Part shown: one piece after another, positions 45,075-53,729 of the stretch | How the letters are laid out: every line of letters begins with the position of its first letter | Numbering within the stretch: position 1 is the first letter of the stretch | DNA from: Hydrotalea flava | GTDB taxonomy: Bacteria; Bacteroidota; Bacteroidia; Chitinophagales; Chitinophagaceae | Length of the DNA stretch: 64,000 bases | Direction: 5' to 3' | Assembly: GCF_001623405.1 (NCBI RefSeq) | Contig: NZ_LUHG01000100.1 | Location: 219,708-283,707, forward strand | The notes under the pieces: model-generated | Databases searched by the model: none | What the model was told of the DNA's origin: nothing | What the model saw: only the letters and a program-made list of their open reading frames with translations | Translations under genes and position numbers: made by a program

Positions 45075-45974
45075 TTATAATTTTTCAGCTACTCTTAGCT
45101 TGGCACTTCTGCTTCTTGAATTCATTTTTATTTCACTCTCAGAAGGCACAATTGGTTTTTTGGATATCAGTTTAAACTCCTGTTTTTTGGGTGTTGAAAT
45201 GAAAGGGTTTTCATCTTCAACTGTTGTTCCTTTAAAATAATTTTTCACCAGCCTGTCTTCTAATGAATGAAAAGTAATAAAAGCCGCACGGCCACCTGTT
45301 TTTAACACATTGGGCAATTGTGTTAACAAATCATTCAATGCGCCCAATTCATCATTTACCTCAATACGCAGCGCCTGAAAAACCTGAGCAAAATACTTAT
45401 TAGGATTACCCTTTACCATCTCTACCAAAGCTGCTTTAAACTGTGCAACATTGCTTACGGAGGTATGTTGACGGTATTGAACAATATGCTTGGCTAAAGT
45501 TTTAGCATTGGTAACCTCACCGTATTTTTCAAATAACTTGTGTAATTGGTGTTCAGAATAAGTAGCAATAATTTTTTCAGCAGTTAATTCAGAACGACCG
45601 TCCATACGCATATCTAAAGGCCCATCGAATCGTATTGAAAACCCCCTTGATGCTTCATTGAACTGATGACTGCTTACACCTAAATCGGCTAGGATACCAT
45701 CTACCTGAAACACACCATGCAATTTTAAAAATCGTTGAATGTGTCTGAAATTTTCAGGAACAAATACCATACGTGCATCATGCGGAAAATTTTGAAAAGC
45801 ATCTGCATCCTGATCAAAAGCAAATAACCTACCCTCCGCATTCAGGTGCTTTAAAATTGCAGCAGAATGTCCACCTCCTCCAAAAGTGCAATCAACATAA
45901 ATGCCATTGGGTTGAATGGCCAGCATATCAATTGTTTCTGTAAGAAGTACTGGTATATGGTAAGTATTATCCAT
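45075..45974 (-). CDS. rsmH: 16S rRNA (cytosine-1402-N4)-methyltransferase
   Basis: 299 residues. HIPVLLTETIDML at the N-terminus, VDCTFGGGGHSAAIL as SAM motif I, ILADLGVSSHQFNEASRGFS and RAAFITFHSLEDRLVKNYF are RsmH (MraW) signatures. It N4-methylates C1402 of 16S rRNA. It is the second gene of the dcw cluster, 30 bp after mraZ. Confidence 0.96.
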   Translation of the reverse strand: MDNTYHIPVLLTETIDMLAIQPNGIYVDCTFGGGGHSAAILKHLNAEGRLFAFDQDADAFQNFPHDARMVFVPENFRHIQRFLKLHGVFQVDGILADLGVSSHQFNEASRGFSIRFDGPLDMRMDGRSELTAEKIIATYSEHQLHKLFEKYGEVTNAKTLAKHIVQYRQHTSVSNVAQFKAALVEMVKGNPNKYFAQVFQALRIEVNDELGALNDLLTQLPNVLKTGGRAAFITFHSLEDRLVKNYFKGTTVEDENPFISTPKKQEFKLISKKPIVPSESEIKMNSRSRSAKLRVAEKL

Positions 45975-46004
45975 TGTAGCGCAATTAAAAATGTAAAACC
46001 ATGA

Positions 46005-46463
46005 TTATATACCACCTTCTAAACCCAACATTACTTCTTTGGCTAAATCGCTAAAAGCTTCCGGTGAAAAATCTTCAAAGAGCTGTTTGTATTTACCTGC
46101 ATCCCAAATTTCAAAACGATCAATAGCTGCCGCTAATACAATATCTTTTTGCAATCCTGCATACTCCTTTAAAGATGCCGGTAATAACATACGGCCAGCG
46201 CTATCTAATTCTACTTCAGTAGCACCTCCTAAAAACTGGCGACGGAATTGACGTACTTTTGGGTCAAAATCATTCAACCGATTAATCTTAGCAATAATGA
46301 CTTCCCAGCTTTTAAAAGGATATAGTGTTAGGCATTTTTCAAAACCACGACTGAGGATAAAACGTGATTCCCCTTCCGGCAACTGCTTTTTCAAGCCACC
46401 GGGCAACAGAAAGCGACCTTTCGCATCAACTGTAGCCTCATATTCGCCGTGGAATCCGTTCAT
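46005..46463 (-). CDS. mraZ: Transcriptional regulator MraZ
   Basis: 152 residues with two SpoVT-AbrB-like repeats: GEYEATVDAKGRFLLPGGL at about 6-24 and GATEVELDSAGRMLLPASL at about 80-98, each with the D-x-K/A-GR pattern. MraZ forms ring oligomers, binds tandem repeats in its own promoter and controls the dcw cluster. Here four 10-bp-spaced boxes lie 25-61 bp upstream of the ATG, consistent with autoregulation. It is the first gene of the 13-gene cluster. Confidence 0.95.
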   Translation of the reverse strand: MNGFHGEYEATVDAKGRFLLPGGLKKQLPEGESRFILSRGFEKCLTLYPFKSWEVIIAKINRLNDFDPKVRQFRRQFLGGATEVELDSAGRMLLPASLKEYAGLQKDIVLAAAIDRFEIWDAGKYKQLFEDFSPEAFSDLAKEVMLGLEGGI

Positions 46464-46487
46464 TTTTAAAATTGTGGTTTAAAATTA

Positions 46488-46524
46488 CCATTTATTTACA
46501 CAAAATAACACTTTTCCCCACTTT
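46488..46524 (-). promoter_or_regulatory. MraZ operator: four boxes at 10-bp spacing
   Basis: On the minus strand AAAGTGG (46524-46518), AAAGTGT (46514-46508), TTTGTGT (46504-46498) and TAAATGG (46494-46488) recur every 10 bp, each followed by three bases. The first two match the MraZ box AAAGTG(T/G) described in Mollicutes; the others are degenerate. One helical turn per unit fits binding by the MraZ ring. Confidence 0.7.
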
Positions 46525-46549
46525 AAATGCAAATTTTAGGTACTTCTAT

Positions 46550-46558
46550 TTATCCACA
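46550..46558 (+). promoter_or_regulatory. Perfect DnaA box
   Basis: TTATCCACA, the consensus 9-mer for DnaA, in the mraZ-queA gap. A second copy in the opposite orientation lies 83 bp further on. Confidence 0.45.
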
Positions 46559-46640
46559 GAAAATAACAGAGCAAAATCCTTACCTGCATTGGCTTTCAGC
46601 GATTTTTGATGGAAATTAAGGTGAATTCGATGTGAATTAG

Positions 46641-46649
46641 TGTGGATAA
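46641..46649 (-). promoter_or_regulatory. Perfect DnaA box, opposite orientation
   Basis: TGTGGATAA on plus, the reverse complement of TTATCCACA. Near variants TGTGAATTA (46631) and TGTGAATAC (46663) flank it, and AT-rich DNA follows at about 46680-46730. The rest of the 364-bp gap between mraZ and queA holds no ORF. Confidence 0.45.
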
Positions 46650-46827
46650 ACTGCAAAAATGCTGTGAATACAGGCGTTTACAAAACTTATTTTTGAAAAT
46701 TTAAATGATAAAAACCACCCAAAACAGTATTTGCCGAAATGGCTATACCTTGAGTAAAAAAGGATGAATGGATACTTTATTGAACATTAATCCTTCAAAA
46801 CACCAGTTGTAAAATATTATTGTTGTT

Positions 46828-48084
46828 ATGCAGAAATCTATTAATCCACAACAAATTGCTATTCAGGAATACCAGTATGAATTACCGGAAAATGCGATTG
46901 CTAAATATCCGTTAGCCAAACGTGATGAAAGTAAATTATTAGTATACAAACAATCAACTATACATACCTCAACCTACCAGCATTTACCTGATTTTTTACC
47001 TGAAGATAGTATTTTGATTTTCAACAATACAAAGGTGGTAGAAGCGAGATTGTTATTCACTAAATCAACCGGCAGCACTATTGAAATATTTTGTTTAGAA
47101 CCTTTTGATACGCATAAAGATATTACAATAGCCATGCAACAAACCGGTAGTGTGCAATGGAAATGCCTGGTTGGTGGTGCAAAAAAATGGAAAGAAACCA
47201 TATTGGAAAAAGTAATTACAATGCCTAACGGTACGCTATTGCTGCAAGCAGCAAAAAAAGAGGTATTAGACGAGGCAGGAACTTATTTGGTAGAATTTAA
47301 TTGGAATGATGCAAATGTCAGCTTCGCTGAAATATTGCATTTTGCCGGTATTATACCATTACCCCCCTACTTGAACAGAGCAACGGAACAAGAAGATGCT
47401 ATTCGGTATCAGACTATTTATGCTGAGAAAGATGGTTCGGTAGCAGCACCTACTGCAGGGCTTCATTTTACACCAGAATTAATGGATGCATTGAAACAAA
47501 AAGGAATACAAACCGATTATGTAACATTACATGTTGGCGCCGGAACCTTTAAACCCGTGAAAGCTGCTTATTTAGCCGCACATGAAATGCATGCTGAGTT
47601 TATAGATGTTTCAAAACAGTTTATACAACATATACAAACACAATTGAATCATCCAATTGTTGCAGTAGGTACCACTTCATTAAGAACCCTGGAATCGCTT
47701 TATTGGATTGGTATAAAAATTCATCAGTATTACCAAAAAAACAAAACACTCAATTCTTTACAGGATATCACGGTAGAGCAATGGCTACCCTATCAACAAC
47801 AGGAAAATATTTCTATAAATCGGGCACTTAACTATATTCTACAATGGATGGATGTTCAGGGTAAAGAAAGGCTCATTACAAAAACAAGTATCATTATTGT
47901 TCCAGGGTATGATTTTAAATTAGCAAAAGGTATTATTACTAATTTTCATCAACCACAATCTACTTTACTGTTATTAATTGCAGCGATGATTGGTGATGAC
48001 TGGAAGCGTGTTTATGATTATGCACTGAACAATTCTTTCAGATTTTTAAGTTATGGTGATGGCAGTTTGCTTTGGAGGATTTAA
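46828..48084 (+). CDS. queA: S-adenosylmethionine:tRNA ribosyltransferase-isomerase
   Basis: 418 residues. DSILIFNNTKVVEARLLF, APTAGLHFTPELMDALKQKG (core AAPTAGLHFTPEL), HVGAGTFKPVKA, EFIDVS and ITNFHQPQSTLLLL are QueA signatures. It builds epoxyqueuosine on tRNA from the preQ1 base. It is about 60 residues longer than the E. coli protein; the excess is mainly a segment at about 295-350 (IHQYYQKNKTLNSLQ and following). Divergent from mraZ; a TATTATTG box lies 5 nt before its ATG. It ends 4 bp into the convergent kinase gene. Confidence 0.93.
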   Translation: MQKSINPQQIAIQEYQYELPENAIAKYPLAKRDESKLLVYKQSTIHTSTYQHLPDFLPEDSILIFNNTKVVEARLLFTKSTGSTIEIFCLEPFDTHKDITIAMQQTGSVQWKCLVGGAKKWKETILEKVITMPNGTLLLQAAKKEVLDEAGTYLVEFNWNDANVSFAEILHFAGIIPLPPYLNRATEQEDAIRYQTIYAEKDGSVAAPTAGLHFTPELMDALKQKGIQTDYVTLHVGAGTFKPVKAAYLAAHEMHAEFIDVSKQFIQHIQTQLNHPIVAVGTTSLRTLESLYWIGIKIHQYYQKNKTLNSLQDITVEQWLPYQQQENISINRALNYILQWMDVQGKERLITKTSIIIVPGYDFKLAKGIITNFHQPQSTLLLLIAAMIGDDWKRVYDYALNNSFRFLSYGDGSLLWRI

Positions 48085-49412
48085 GCAGTTACACCAACAG
48101 GCATTTCTATAGTAAAGGTTGTTCCCTTACCAAGGGTACTATCCACTCTTATTTTACCCTTGTGCGCATCAATTACGGTTTTAACATAACTCATGCCTAA
48201 GCCGAACCCTTTTACATTGTGCACATTACCGGTATGGGCCCTGTAAAATTTTTCGAAGACACGCTTCATGGTTTCCTTACTCATCCCTATACCATTATCT
48301 TCTATCATAATAACAATATATTTATTGGTACTGTGTGTTGTAATTTTTATTTCAAGATTATTTTTTGAATATTTAATGGCATTATCAATCAGGTTCGATA
48401 ATAAGTTGGAAAAATGAACTTCATCGGCCACCAGCATATCATTTTTTGCATTGAGTTGTAATACTACTTTGGCTTCTTTTTCCTTCAGTTGTAATTGATA
48501 ATTTTCTACTATTTTACGTATCAGTTCATGCAAATGCAGTTGTACCTTTTTTAATTGCAGCTCCTGTTTTTCTGTAATAGCAGCCTGCAATATGGTTTCA
48601 ACATGCTTATTCATTCTTTTATTTTCTTCTTTGATAATGCCACTGAAATAATTCAGCTTTTCTCTATCACTCTGCACTTTTTCATTTCTGATAGCATCAA
48701 CCGCCAAGGATATGGTAGCCAATGGTGTTTTAAACTCATGCGTCATATTATTAATAAAATCACTCTTAATTTCGCTCAATTTTTTTTGATTTAAAAGTGT
48801 TCGCAGTGTAACAAAGAAAGCAGCAATAATTATAAGCATGAAAACTGCAGCACCGGCAATGATCCATTTCAGCGAATCCCAAACCTGTTTTTGAAAATCA
48901 GGAACAATGATAATTAAATTTTCATAAGGTCCAATCCCTTCTAAATCGCTGCCGGTTTCCGGAACTACCGGCACAAAAATTCTTCTGTTGTGTAAGGTAT
49001 CCCAAAACTCTTTTTCAAAACCGGCTGATTTCATTTCTATTTCATCATTATTATTGGTAATGGCAAATTCAAAATTCAAATCTTTAATATTGGCTTTGTG
49101 AAATGCACTGCGTAATTTATGATCAACATCTTGTTGAGAAAAACGATCGCTGATGGCAGGTGGTTTTATTAAACTTAAAAAATCATTGGCAATTCTATAA
49201 CCGGGACGTTTTGGAAAACGAAGCGAGGGGGTATAATGCATACTCTTACTTAAATCAATGGCCACATTTACACAAGCTTCTTTTACATTTCGCTGTAACT
49301 GTTCCTGTCTTACTGCCAGTAAATTTTTTAACCAGGATGCTTGTAGAAGAAAAAGCCCGAAAAGGGAAAGAGATATCAAAACAACAATAAGCGGTAATGT
49401 TTTCTTCATCAT
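48081..49412 (-). CDS. Two-component sensor histidine kinase
   Basis: 443 residues from the ATG at 49412 (another ATG at 49409; an upstream TTG is less likely). A transmembrane helix at about 5-25, a periplasmic sensor of about 160 residues without recognised fold, a second helix near 187-207, then HisKA with the phospho-acceptor His in MTHEFKTPLATIS and an HATPase domain (LIDNAIKYSKN as N box, DNGIGMS as G1, GFGLGMSYVK as G2). No response regulator gene adjoins, so the partner is encoded elsewhere. Signal unknown. Confidence 0.88.
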   Translation of the reverse strand: MMKKTLPLIVVLISLSLFGLFLLQASWLKNLLAVRQEQLQRNVKEACVNVAIDLSKSMHYTPSLRFPKRPGYRIANDFLSLIKPPAISDRFSQQDVDHKLRSAFHKANIKDLNFEFAITNNNDEIEMKSAGFEKEFWDTLHNRRIFVPVVPETGSDLEGIGPYENLIIIVPDFQKQVWDSLKWIIAGAAVFMLIIIAAFFVTLRTLLNQKKLSEIKSDFINNMTHEFKTPLATISLAVDAIRNEKVQSDREKLNYFSGIIKEENKRMNKHVETILQAAITEKQELQLKKVQLHLHELIRKIVENYQLQLKEKEAKVVLQLNAKNDMLVADEVHFSNLLSNLIDNAIKYSKNNLEIKITTHSTNKYIVIMIEDNGIGMSKETMKRVFEKFYRAHTGNVHNVKGFGLGMSYVKTVIDAHKGKIRVDSTLGKGTTFTIEMPVGVTA

Positions 49413-49522
49413 GTATTTCAAATATAAAACCCTGACAAGAAATATGAAACAATCTGTTGGTTATTATCATGCTTTTAACTTATTTACCGGATATACCAGA
49501 TAAAAAGAGTTTACTCAGAAAG

Positions 49523-50179
49523 TTAAATATGCATATCCGGAACATTAGCCGGGCAAACTAACCTGCCCAATGTTTTGGCTTTAATTTCTTCAACAGATAC
49601 GCCCGGAGCCTTTTCTTTTAATAAAAAACCTTTGGGTGTAATTTCTAATACTGCTAAATCGGTTACAATTTTCTTCACGCATCGTAGTCCGGTAAGGGGC
49701 AAAGTACACGCAGGCAAGAGTTTGCTCTCACCTTTTGGATTGGTATGCATCATTGCTACAATAATATTTTTGGCACTGGCCACTAAATCCATGGCTCCTC
49801 CCATTCCTTTCACCATTTTACCCGGTATTTTCCAATTGGCAATATCTCCATTTTCACTCACTTCCATGGCACCCAACACGGTTAAATCTATTTTACCTGC
49901 CCGAATCATGCCAAAACTTTCTGCACTATCAAACAAAGCGGCACCTTTAATGAGTGTTACGGTTTCTTTTCCGGCATTAATTAAATCAGGATCTATTTCA
50001 GCTTCGGCAGGATAAGGCCCCATACCTAAAATACCATTTTCTGATTGAAAAATCACTGTAATTGCTTCGGGAACATAATTGGCAACCAGTGTTGGTATGC
50101 CAATACCTAAATTAACATACATGCCGTCTTGCAGTTCCCGGGCAATTCTTTTGGCGATTCCATATTTATCTAATGCCAT
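49523..50179 (-). CDS. scoB: 3-oxoacid CoA-transferase subunit B
   Basis: 218 residues. VNLGIGIPTLVANYVP and the catalytic Glu in QSENGILGMGP identify the beta subunit of the SCOT/acetoacetate CoA-transferase family. GGAMDLVASAKNIIVAM is a further family motif. With subunit A it moves CoA from succinyl-CoA to acetoacetate, feeding ketone bodies or 3-oxoacids into acetyl-CoA. It lies 45 bp after the subunit A gene. Confidence 0.92.
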   Translation of the reverse strand: MALDKYGIAKRIARELQDGMYVNLGIGIPTLVANYVPEAITVIFQSENGILGMGPYPAEAEIDPDLINAGKETVTLIKGAALFDSAESFGMIRAGKIDLTVLGAMEVSENGDIANWKIPGKMVKGMGGAMDLVASAKNIIVAMMHTNPKGESKLLPACTLPLTGLRCVKKIVTDLAVLEITPKGFLLKEKAPGVSVEEIKAKTLGRLVCPANVPDMHI

Positions 50180-50224
50180 AAAAAATTATTTAATCATGAT
50201 TTGTGAAAGTTGAAAAAATATTTG

Positions 50225-50920
50225 TTACCCCATTCTTACTGTTCTTTTTTCTATTCTTTTTTGGTACTGCTGCCCTTGAAATATTCTATGCACATAGATG
50301 CCGGCAACATGTACATGATCAGGATCTATTTCGCCGGGAGGTACCAGTTCTTCTACTTCTGCTATAGTAATAGTACCTGCCTTGGCCATTGAAGTGGAAA
50401 AATTACGGGTGGTTTTTCTAAATACAAGATTACCCAATGCATCTCCCTTCCAGGCTTTTACAATTGCAAAATCGGCGTGGAGCGCCAATTCCATTAAATA
50501 AGGTTTCTGATTAAAATAACGCACTTCTTTACCAGCTGCTACTTCAGTACCAAAACCTGCAGGAGTATAAAATGCAGGTATTCCCATGGCTGCCATTTGT
50601 ATTCTTGTGGCAAGTGTACCTTGCGGAATTAAATCAACTTCTAATTCTCCTTGCAATAATTGCCTTTCGAACTCTGCATTCTCGCCTACATAACTGCTAA
50701 TCATTTTTTTTATTTGTTTTTTTTGCAGCAGAAGGCCTAAACCAAAATCATCTACTCCTGCATTATTGGAAATACAGGTTAAATTTCGAATACCCTTTTG
50801 TACAAGGGCAGCAATACTATTTTCAGGAATACCATTTAAGCCAAAACCACCCAACATAATGGTGACACCGTCATGAATATCTTTGATGGCTTCTTGTGCA
50901 TTTGAAACAACCTTATTCAT
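50225..50920 (-). CDS. scoA: 3-oxoacid CoA-transferase subunit A
   Basis: 231 residues. MLGGFGLNGIPENSI, the coenzyme A-binding loop, is followed by NLTCISNNAGVDDFGLGLLL, IQMAAMGIPAFYTPAGFGTEVA (core GIPAFYTPAGFGTE) and LEVDLIPQGTLATRI, all typical of the alpha subunit. It pairs with the downstream subunit B. The 167-bp gap upstream contains ATGCATGCAT at 50953 and AT-rich DNA, but no confident operator or terminator. Confidence 0.92.
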   Translation of the reverse strand: MNKVVSNAQEAIKDIHDGVTIMLGGFGLNGIPENSIAALVQKGIRNLTCISNNAGVDDFGLGLLLQKKQIKKMISSYVGENAEFERQLLQGELEVDLIPQGTLATRIQMAAMGIPAFYTPAGFGTEVAAGKEVRYFNQKPYLMELALHADFAIVKAWKGDALGNLVFRKTTRNFSTSMAKAGTITIAEVEELVPPGEIDPDHVHVAGIYVHRIFQGQQYQKRIEKRTVRMG

Positions 50921-51087
50921 ACCTTACCATTTTTAAAATATTTATTACAGCAATGCATGCATCATTCGAAAAAAAATTGAACATCTGCTTAGATGGTATG
51001 ATGCATTTGATTATAACCGTTCTTATGCAAGATAAGGCAAATAATTAAGCCATAAAACGTGATGTTCTATAAAAAATTAATCTGTGG

Positions 51088-51450
51088 CTATTTATGAGTA
51101 GGTTGGGTATCAACAGATTTAAGTGTAACTCTTCTACCATATGCAGAAAGTGAGTCCACTAGTTTTTTCATTTTATCAGGATGTTGTTCATAATATGAAA
51201 GGCTATGATAAAAACTGCTTTTGGTAATATGATGCCAATAGAAAACCTGTTCAAATTGTTTACGGTCGTCTCTAATTTTTTTAAAAACGGTATCCTGCCC
51301 GGCTTTCATATTATTCCATTCATTTACATTCAGCAAATCCCACATTACCACTTTCATGGTATCAAAATTCAGTACAGGCATTTCTGATTTATGGTTATTA
51401 CAGGCCATCAGGCAAATTATTAAACAAATTATCATTAATATCTTCTTCAT
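51088..51450 (-). CDS. Small lipoprotein, DUF4296-like
   Basis: 120 residues. A lipoprotein signal peptide (KKILMIICLIICLMAC, Cys17) precedes a mature helical domain. The segment MKVVMWDLLNVNEWNN, then FKKIRDDRKQFEQVFYWHHITKSSFYHSLSYYEQHP (key part HHITKSSFYHSLSYYEQHP), matches the pattern I recall for DUF4296, a Bacteroidota-specific family of unknown function often coded near housekeeping genes. It starts about 80 bp downstream of porD. Confidence 0.7.
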   Translation of the reverse strand: MKKILMIICLIICLMACNNHKSEMPVLNFDTMKVVMWDLLNVNEWNNMKAGQDTVFKKIRDDRKQFEQVFYWHHITKSSFYHSLSYYEQHPDKMKKLVDSLSAYGRRVTLKSVDTQPTHK

Positions 51451-51530
51451 TCTATCTATTCATGCAGGTGTTTGGCAAAATTTTATAAGCTTTAGTTATT
51501 TTATTTTTTATCAATACATTTTAAATTATA

Positions 51531-52454
51531 TTATTGTAATTGTTCTTTATATTTTGTTGCATTTCCAACATCTAAATTGGTAAAAACATCCAGCGCTTTT
51601 AGTTTGTCATCGGGATTTGCTTTTACAAAAAGGCCAATTAATTCCTGCACTTTTGTTTGCATAAAAAATTGAACAAACATGGTATTGGGATGTTCTCTGT
51701 TAAATGATTGTAATAAATTCAAAGCCTGTAAAATTCCGGAGCGTGCCTGCGATTCATTATCATACATATTATCAAGTCCCAATCGGTAATAATCATAAAT
51801 TACAGTATGAATAATATTGTTGGCATTGTTGGTTAAATTATCTACCAGCCAATATCTGTTTCTCAATCCATCAAATGCACGCCATCCGTTAATGCTGGCA
51901 TCTTCAGGTGCATTGTTTACTATATTTTGTGCTTTTAAAAAATAGGGTTGTCCTGCTTTGGGAGCAAATGAATCATAATCCAATCCAATGATTACATAGG
52001 CATAATAAGCCAGCACAGCAGTTAAGTTAGCTACCAAAGGGTCATTGCCCTGTATTCTGCTATCATTAAATTCTATGGGTTGAAATTCTATGTACTTGAA
52101 TGTTACATCCGGATCTTGAAAATTTACCAATGCTGCCTGATAGGTACTATTGTATACCGGCCTTGCTGCCTGAATAATCAATGATGCACTAAATACATTG
52201 GTTTGTGGCATTGATTCAATATTGAATAAAAAACTGCAACCAATTTTTTCAGCAGGATTAAATTGATCATCTGTCCACTTCCTGCTATTTAAAAAATTGG
52301 TTAATTGCGATTGAAGTGTATTGAATATTTTTTTATCGATGGTAGTATTTACCCTGCTTGCATTAATGGTTACTTTGGCCTGTAATTCCTGTGCTGTAAT
52401 GCCAGTACTTACACCCAAGCAAAGCAATAAAAATATGATAAATATGCTACGCAT
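51531..52454 (-). CDS. porD: Type IX secretion protein PorD (DUF4835)
   Basis: 307 residues. The signal peptide ends near residue 21 (GITAQ). The mature protein has the DUF4835 pattern: ELQAKVTINASRV, FLNSRKWTDDQF, FNDSRIQGNDPLVANLTAVLAYYAYVIIGLDYDSF (core ANLTAVLAYYAYVIIGLDYD) and QNIVNNAPEDASINGWRAFD. PorD is linked to the type IX secretion system in Porphyromonas. It overlaps coaBC by 8 bp, the arrangement usual in Bacteroidota. Confidence 0.82.
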   Translation of the reverse strand: MRSIFIIFLLLCLGVSTGITAQELQAKVTINASRVNTTIDKKIFNTLQSQLTNFLNSRKWTDDQFNPAEKIGCSFLFNIESMPQTNVFSASLIIQAARPVYNSTYQAALVNFQDPDVTFKYIEFQPIEFNDSRIQGNDPLVANLTAVLAYYAYVIIGLDYDSFAPKAGQPYFLKAQNIVNNAPEDASINGWRAFDGLRNRYWLVDNLTNNANNIIHTVIYDYYRLGLDNMYDNESQARSGILQALNLLQSFNREHPNTMFVQFFMQTKVQELIGLFVKANPDDKLKALDVFTNLDVGNATKYKEQLQ

Positions 52455-53649
52455 CTAATTCTTCACTTATGTATAAAACAATGTCTTTTGCCAGTTCTGT
52501 TTTAGACTTTAATGCCATCTTTTCTGTTCTGCCATTTTTTGAAATAATGGTAATTTGATTGGTGTCATATCCAAAACCGGCTTGTGCATCATTGAGTGAA
52601 TTTAGTACAATACTATCAAGTTTTTTTACATTTAATTTTTCTAAGGAATTTTTAAGTTCTTGCTCTGTTTCTAAGGCAAAACCCATAATGTATTGATGCG
52701 CAGTTTTCTGCTTTCCGAGCAATGCAAGGATATCAATAGTTTTAACCAATGGAAGAAGCCATTCCGATTCGTTTTTATCCTTTTTAATTTTTTGAGGTGC
52801 TTTTTTTAGTGGTGTATAATCTGCCACAGCTGCATTCATGATAATAATTTGTGCTTGCGGCGCTTCTATCATGCATTGTTCCAACAATTCATTGGCAGTA
52901 GTAATATGAACCAACTTAATTTCTTTGAATGAAGAATACAATGCAGTGGGGCCGGTTATTAAAACAACGTTGGCACCTTCCAGATAACAGGCTTCAGCTA
53001 TGGCGAAACCCATTTTTCCGGAAGAATGATTTCCAATAAATCGAACAGGGTCTATTGGTTCATAAGTAGGACCGGCAGTTACTAGAACAGTTTTGTTTTT
53101 TAATAATGTACCTCTAAAAAACTGACTAATTAAAAAGTTTACAATGGTTTCAGGTTCAGCCATTCGGCCCTCACCTACTAAGCCACTGGCCAACTCACCA
53201 TTTTCAATAGGAATAAAATGAACGCCATCTGATGCTGCATGTTGAATATTTCGTTTTGTAGCAGGATGTAACCACATGTCTTCGTCCATAGCAGGAGCCG
53301 CTACAACCGGACAAGTAGCAGAAAGATAAACGGCCATCAATAAATTATCGCATATTCCGTTGGCAATTTTTGCAAGACTATTTGCACTGAGTGGTGCAAT
53401 TAAAAATACATCGGCCCAACGGCCTAACGCCACATGGTTTGCCCAGGTTGACGATTCGGTTAAATTTTCTAATACCGCATTTTTACTGAGTGTTTCTAAT
53501 ACCAACGGACTCACAAAATTTTTTGCAGATGCAGTCATAATAACCTTTACTTCTGCACCGGATTTTACCAGCAACCGAACCAAATAAATTATTTTATAGG
53601 CAGCAATACTACCGGTAATACCTATTAATATTTTTTTCCCCTTCAACAT
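52447..53649 (-). CDS. coaBC: Bifunctional phosphopantothenoylcysteine decarboxylase/synthetase
   Basis: 400 residues. The N-terminal CoaC flavoprotein (LIGITGSIAAYKIIYL, then APAMDEDMW) decarboxylates 4'-phosphopantothenoylcysteine. The C-terminal CoaB part begins near VTAGPTYEPIDPVRFIGNHS and includes MNAAVADYTP and the KKLDSIVLNSLN region; it joins cysteine to 4'-phosphopantothenate. Both are steps of coenzyme A synthesis. A terminator separates it from rpoZ upstream. Confidence 0.95.
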   Translation of the reverse strand: MLKGKKILIGITGSIAAYKIIYLVRLLVKSGAEVKVIMTASAKNFVSPLVLETLSKNAVLENLTESSTWANHVALGRWADVFLIAPLSANSLAKIANGICDNLLMAVYLSATCPVVAAPAMDEDMWLHPATKRNIQHAASDGVHFIPIENGELASGLVGEGRMAEPETIVNFLISQFFRGTLLKNKTVLVTAGPTYEPIDPVRFIGNHSSGKMGFAIAEACYLEGANVVLITGPTALYSSFKEIKLVHITTANELLEQCMIEAPQAQIIIMNAAVADYTPLKKAPQKIKKDKNESEWLLPLVKTIDILALLGKQKTAHQYIMGFALETEQELKNSLEKLNVKKLDSIVLNSLNDAQAGFGYDTNQITIISKNGRTEKMALKSKTELAKDIVLYISEELDA

Positions 53650-53681
53650 GGTATTTTAATTAAAGTGCAAATAACAAAAAA

Positions 53682-53699
53682 GGCAGTATATATACTGCC
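53682..53699 (-). terminator. Terminator after rpoZ
   Basis: GGCAGTATATATACTGCC is a perfect 18-bp palindrome; on the minus strand TTTTTTGTTATT follows it. The plus side has CTTTTAT, so it may act both ways. It isolates bamD-rpoZ from coaBC-porD. Confidence 0.75.
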
Positions 53700-53729
53700 C
53701 TTTTATCAATTTTAATACAATTTGTTGAT

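Noticed and set aside
50953..50962. Palindrome ATGCATGCAT upstream of scoA
   Set aside because: Ten-base palindromes are expected dozens of times in 64 kb; nothing else marks it as an operator.
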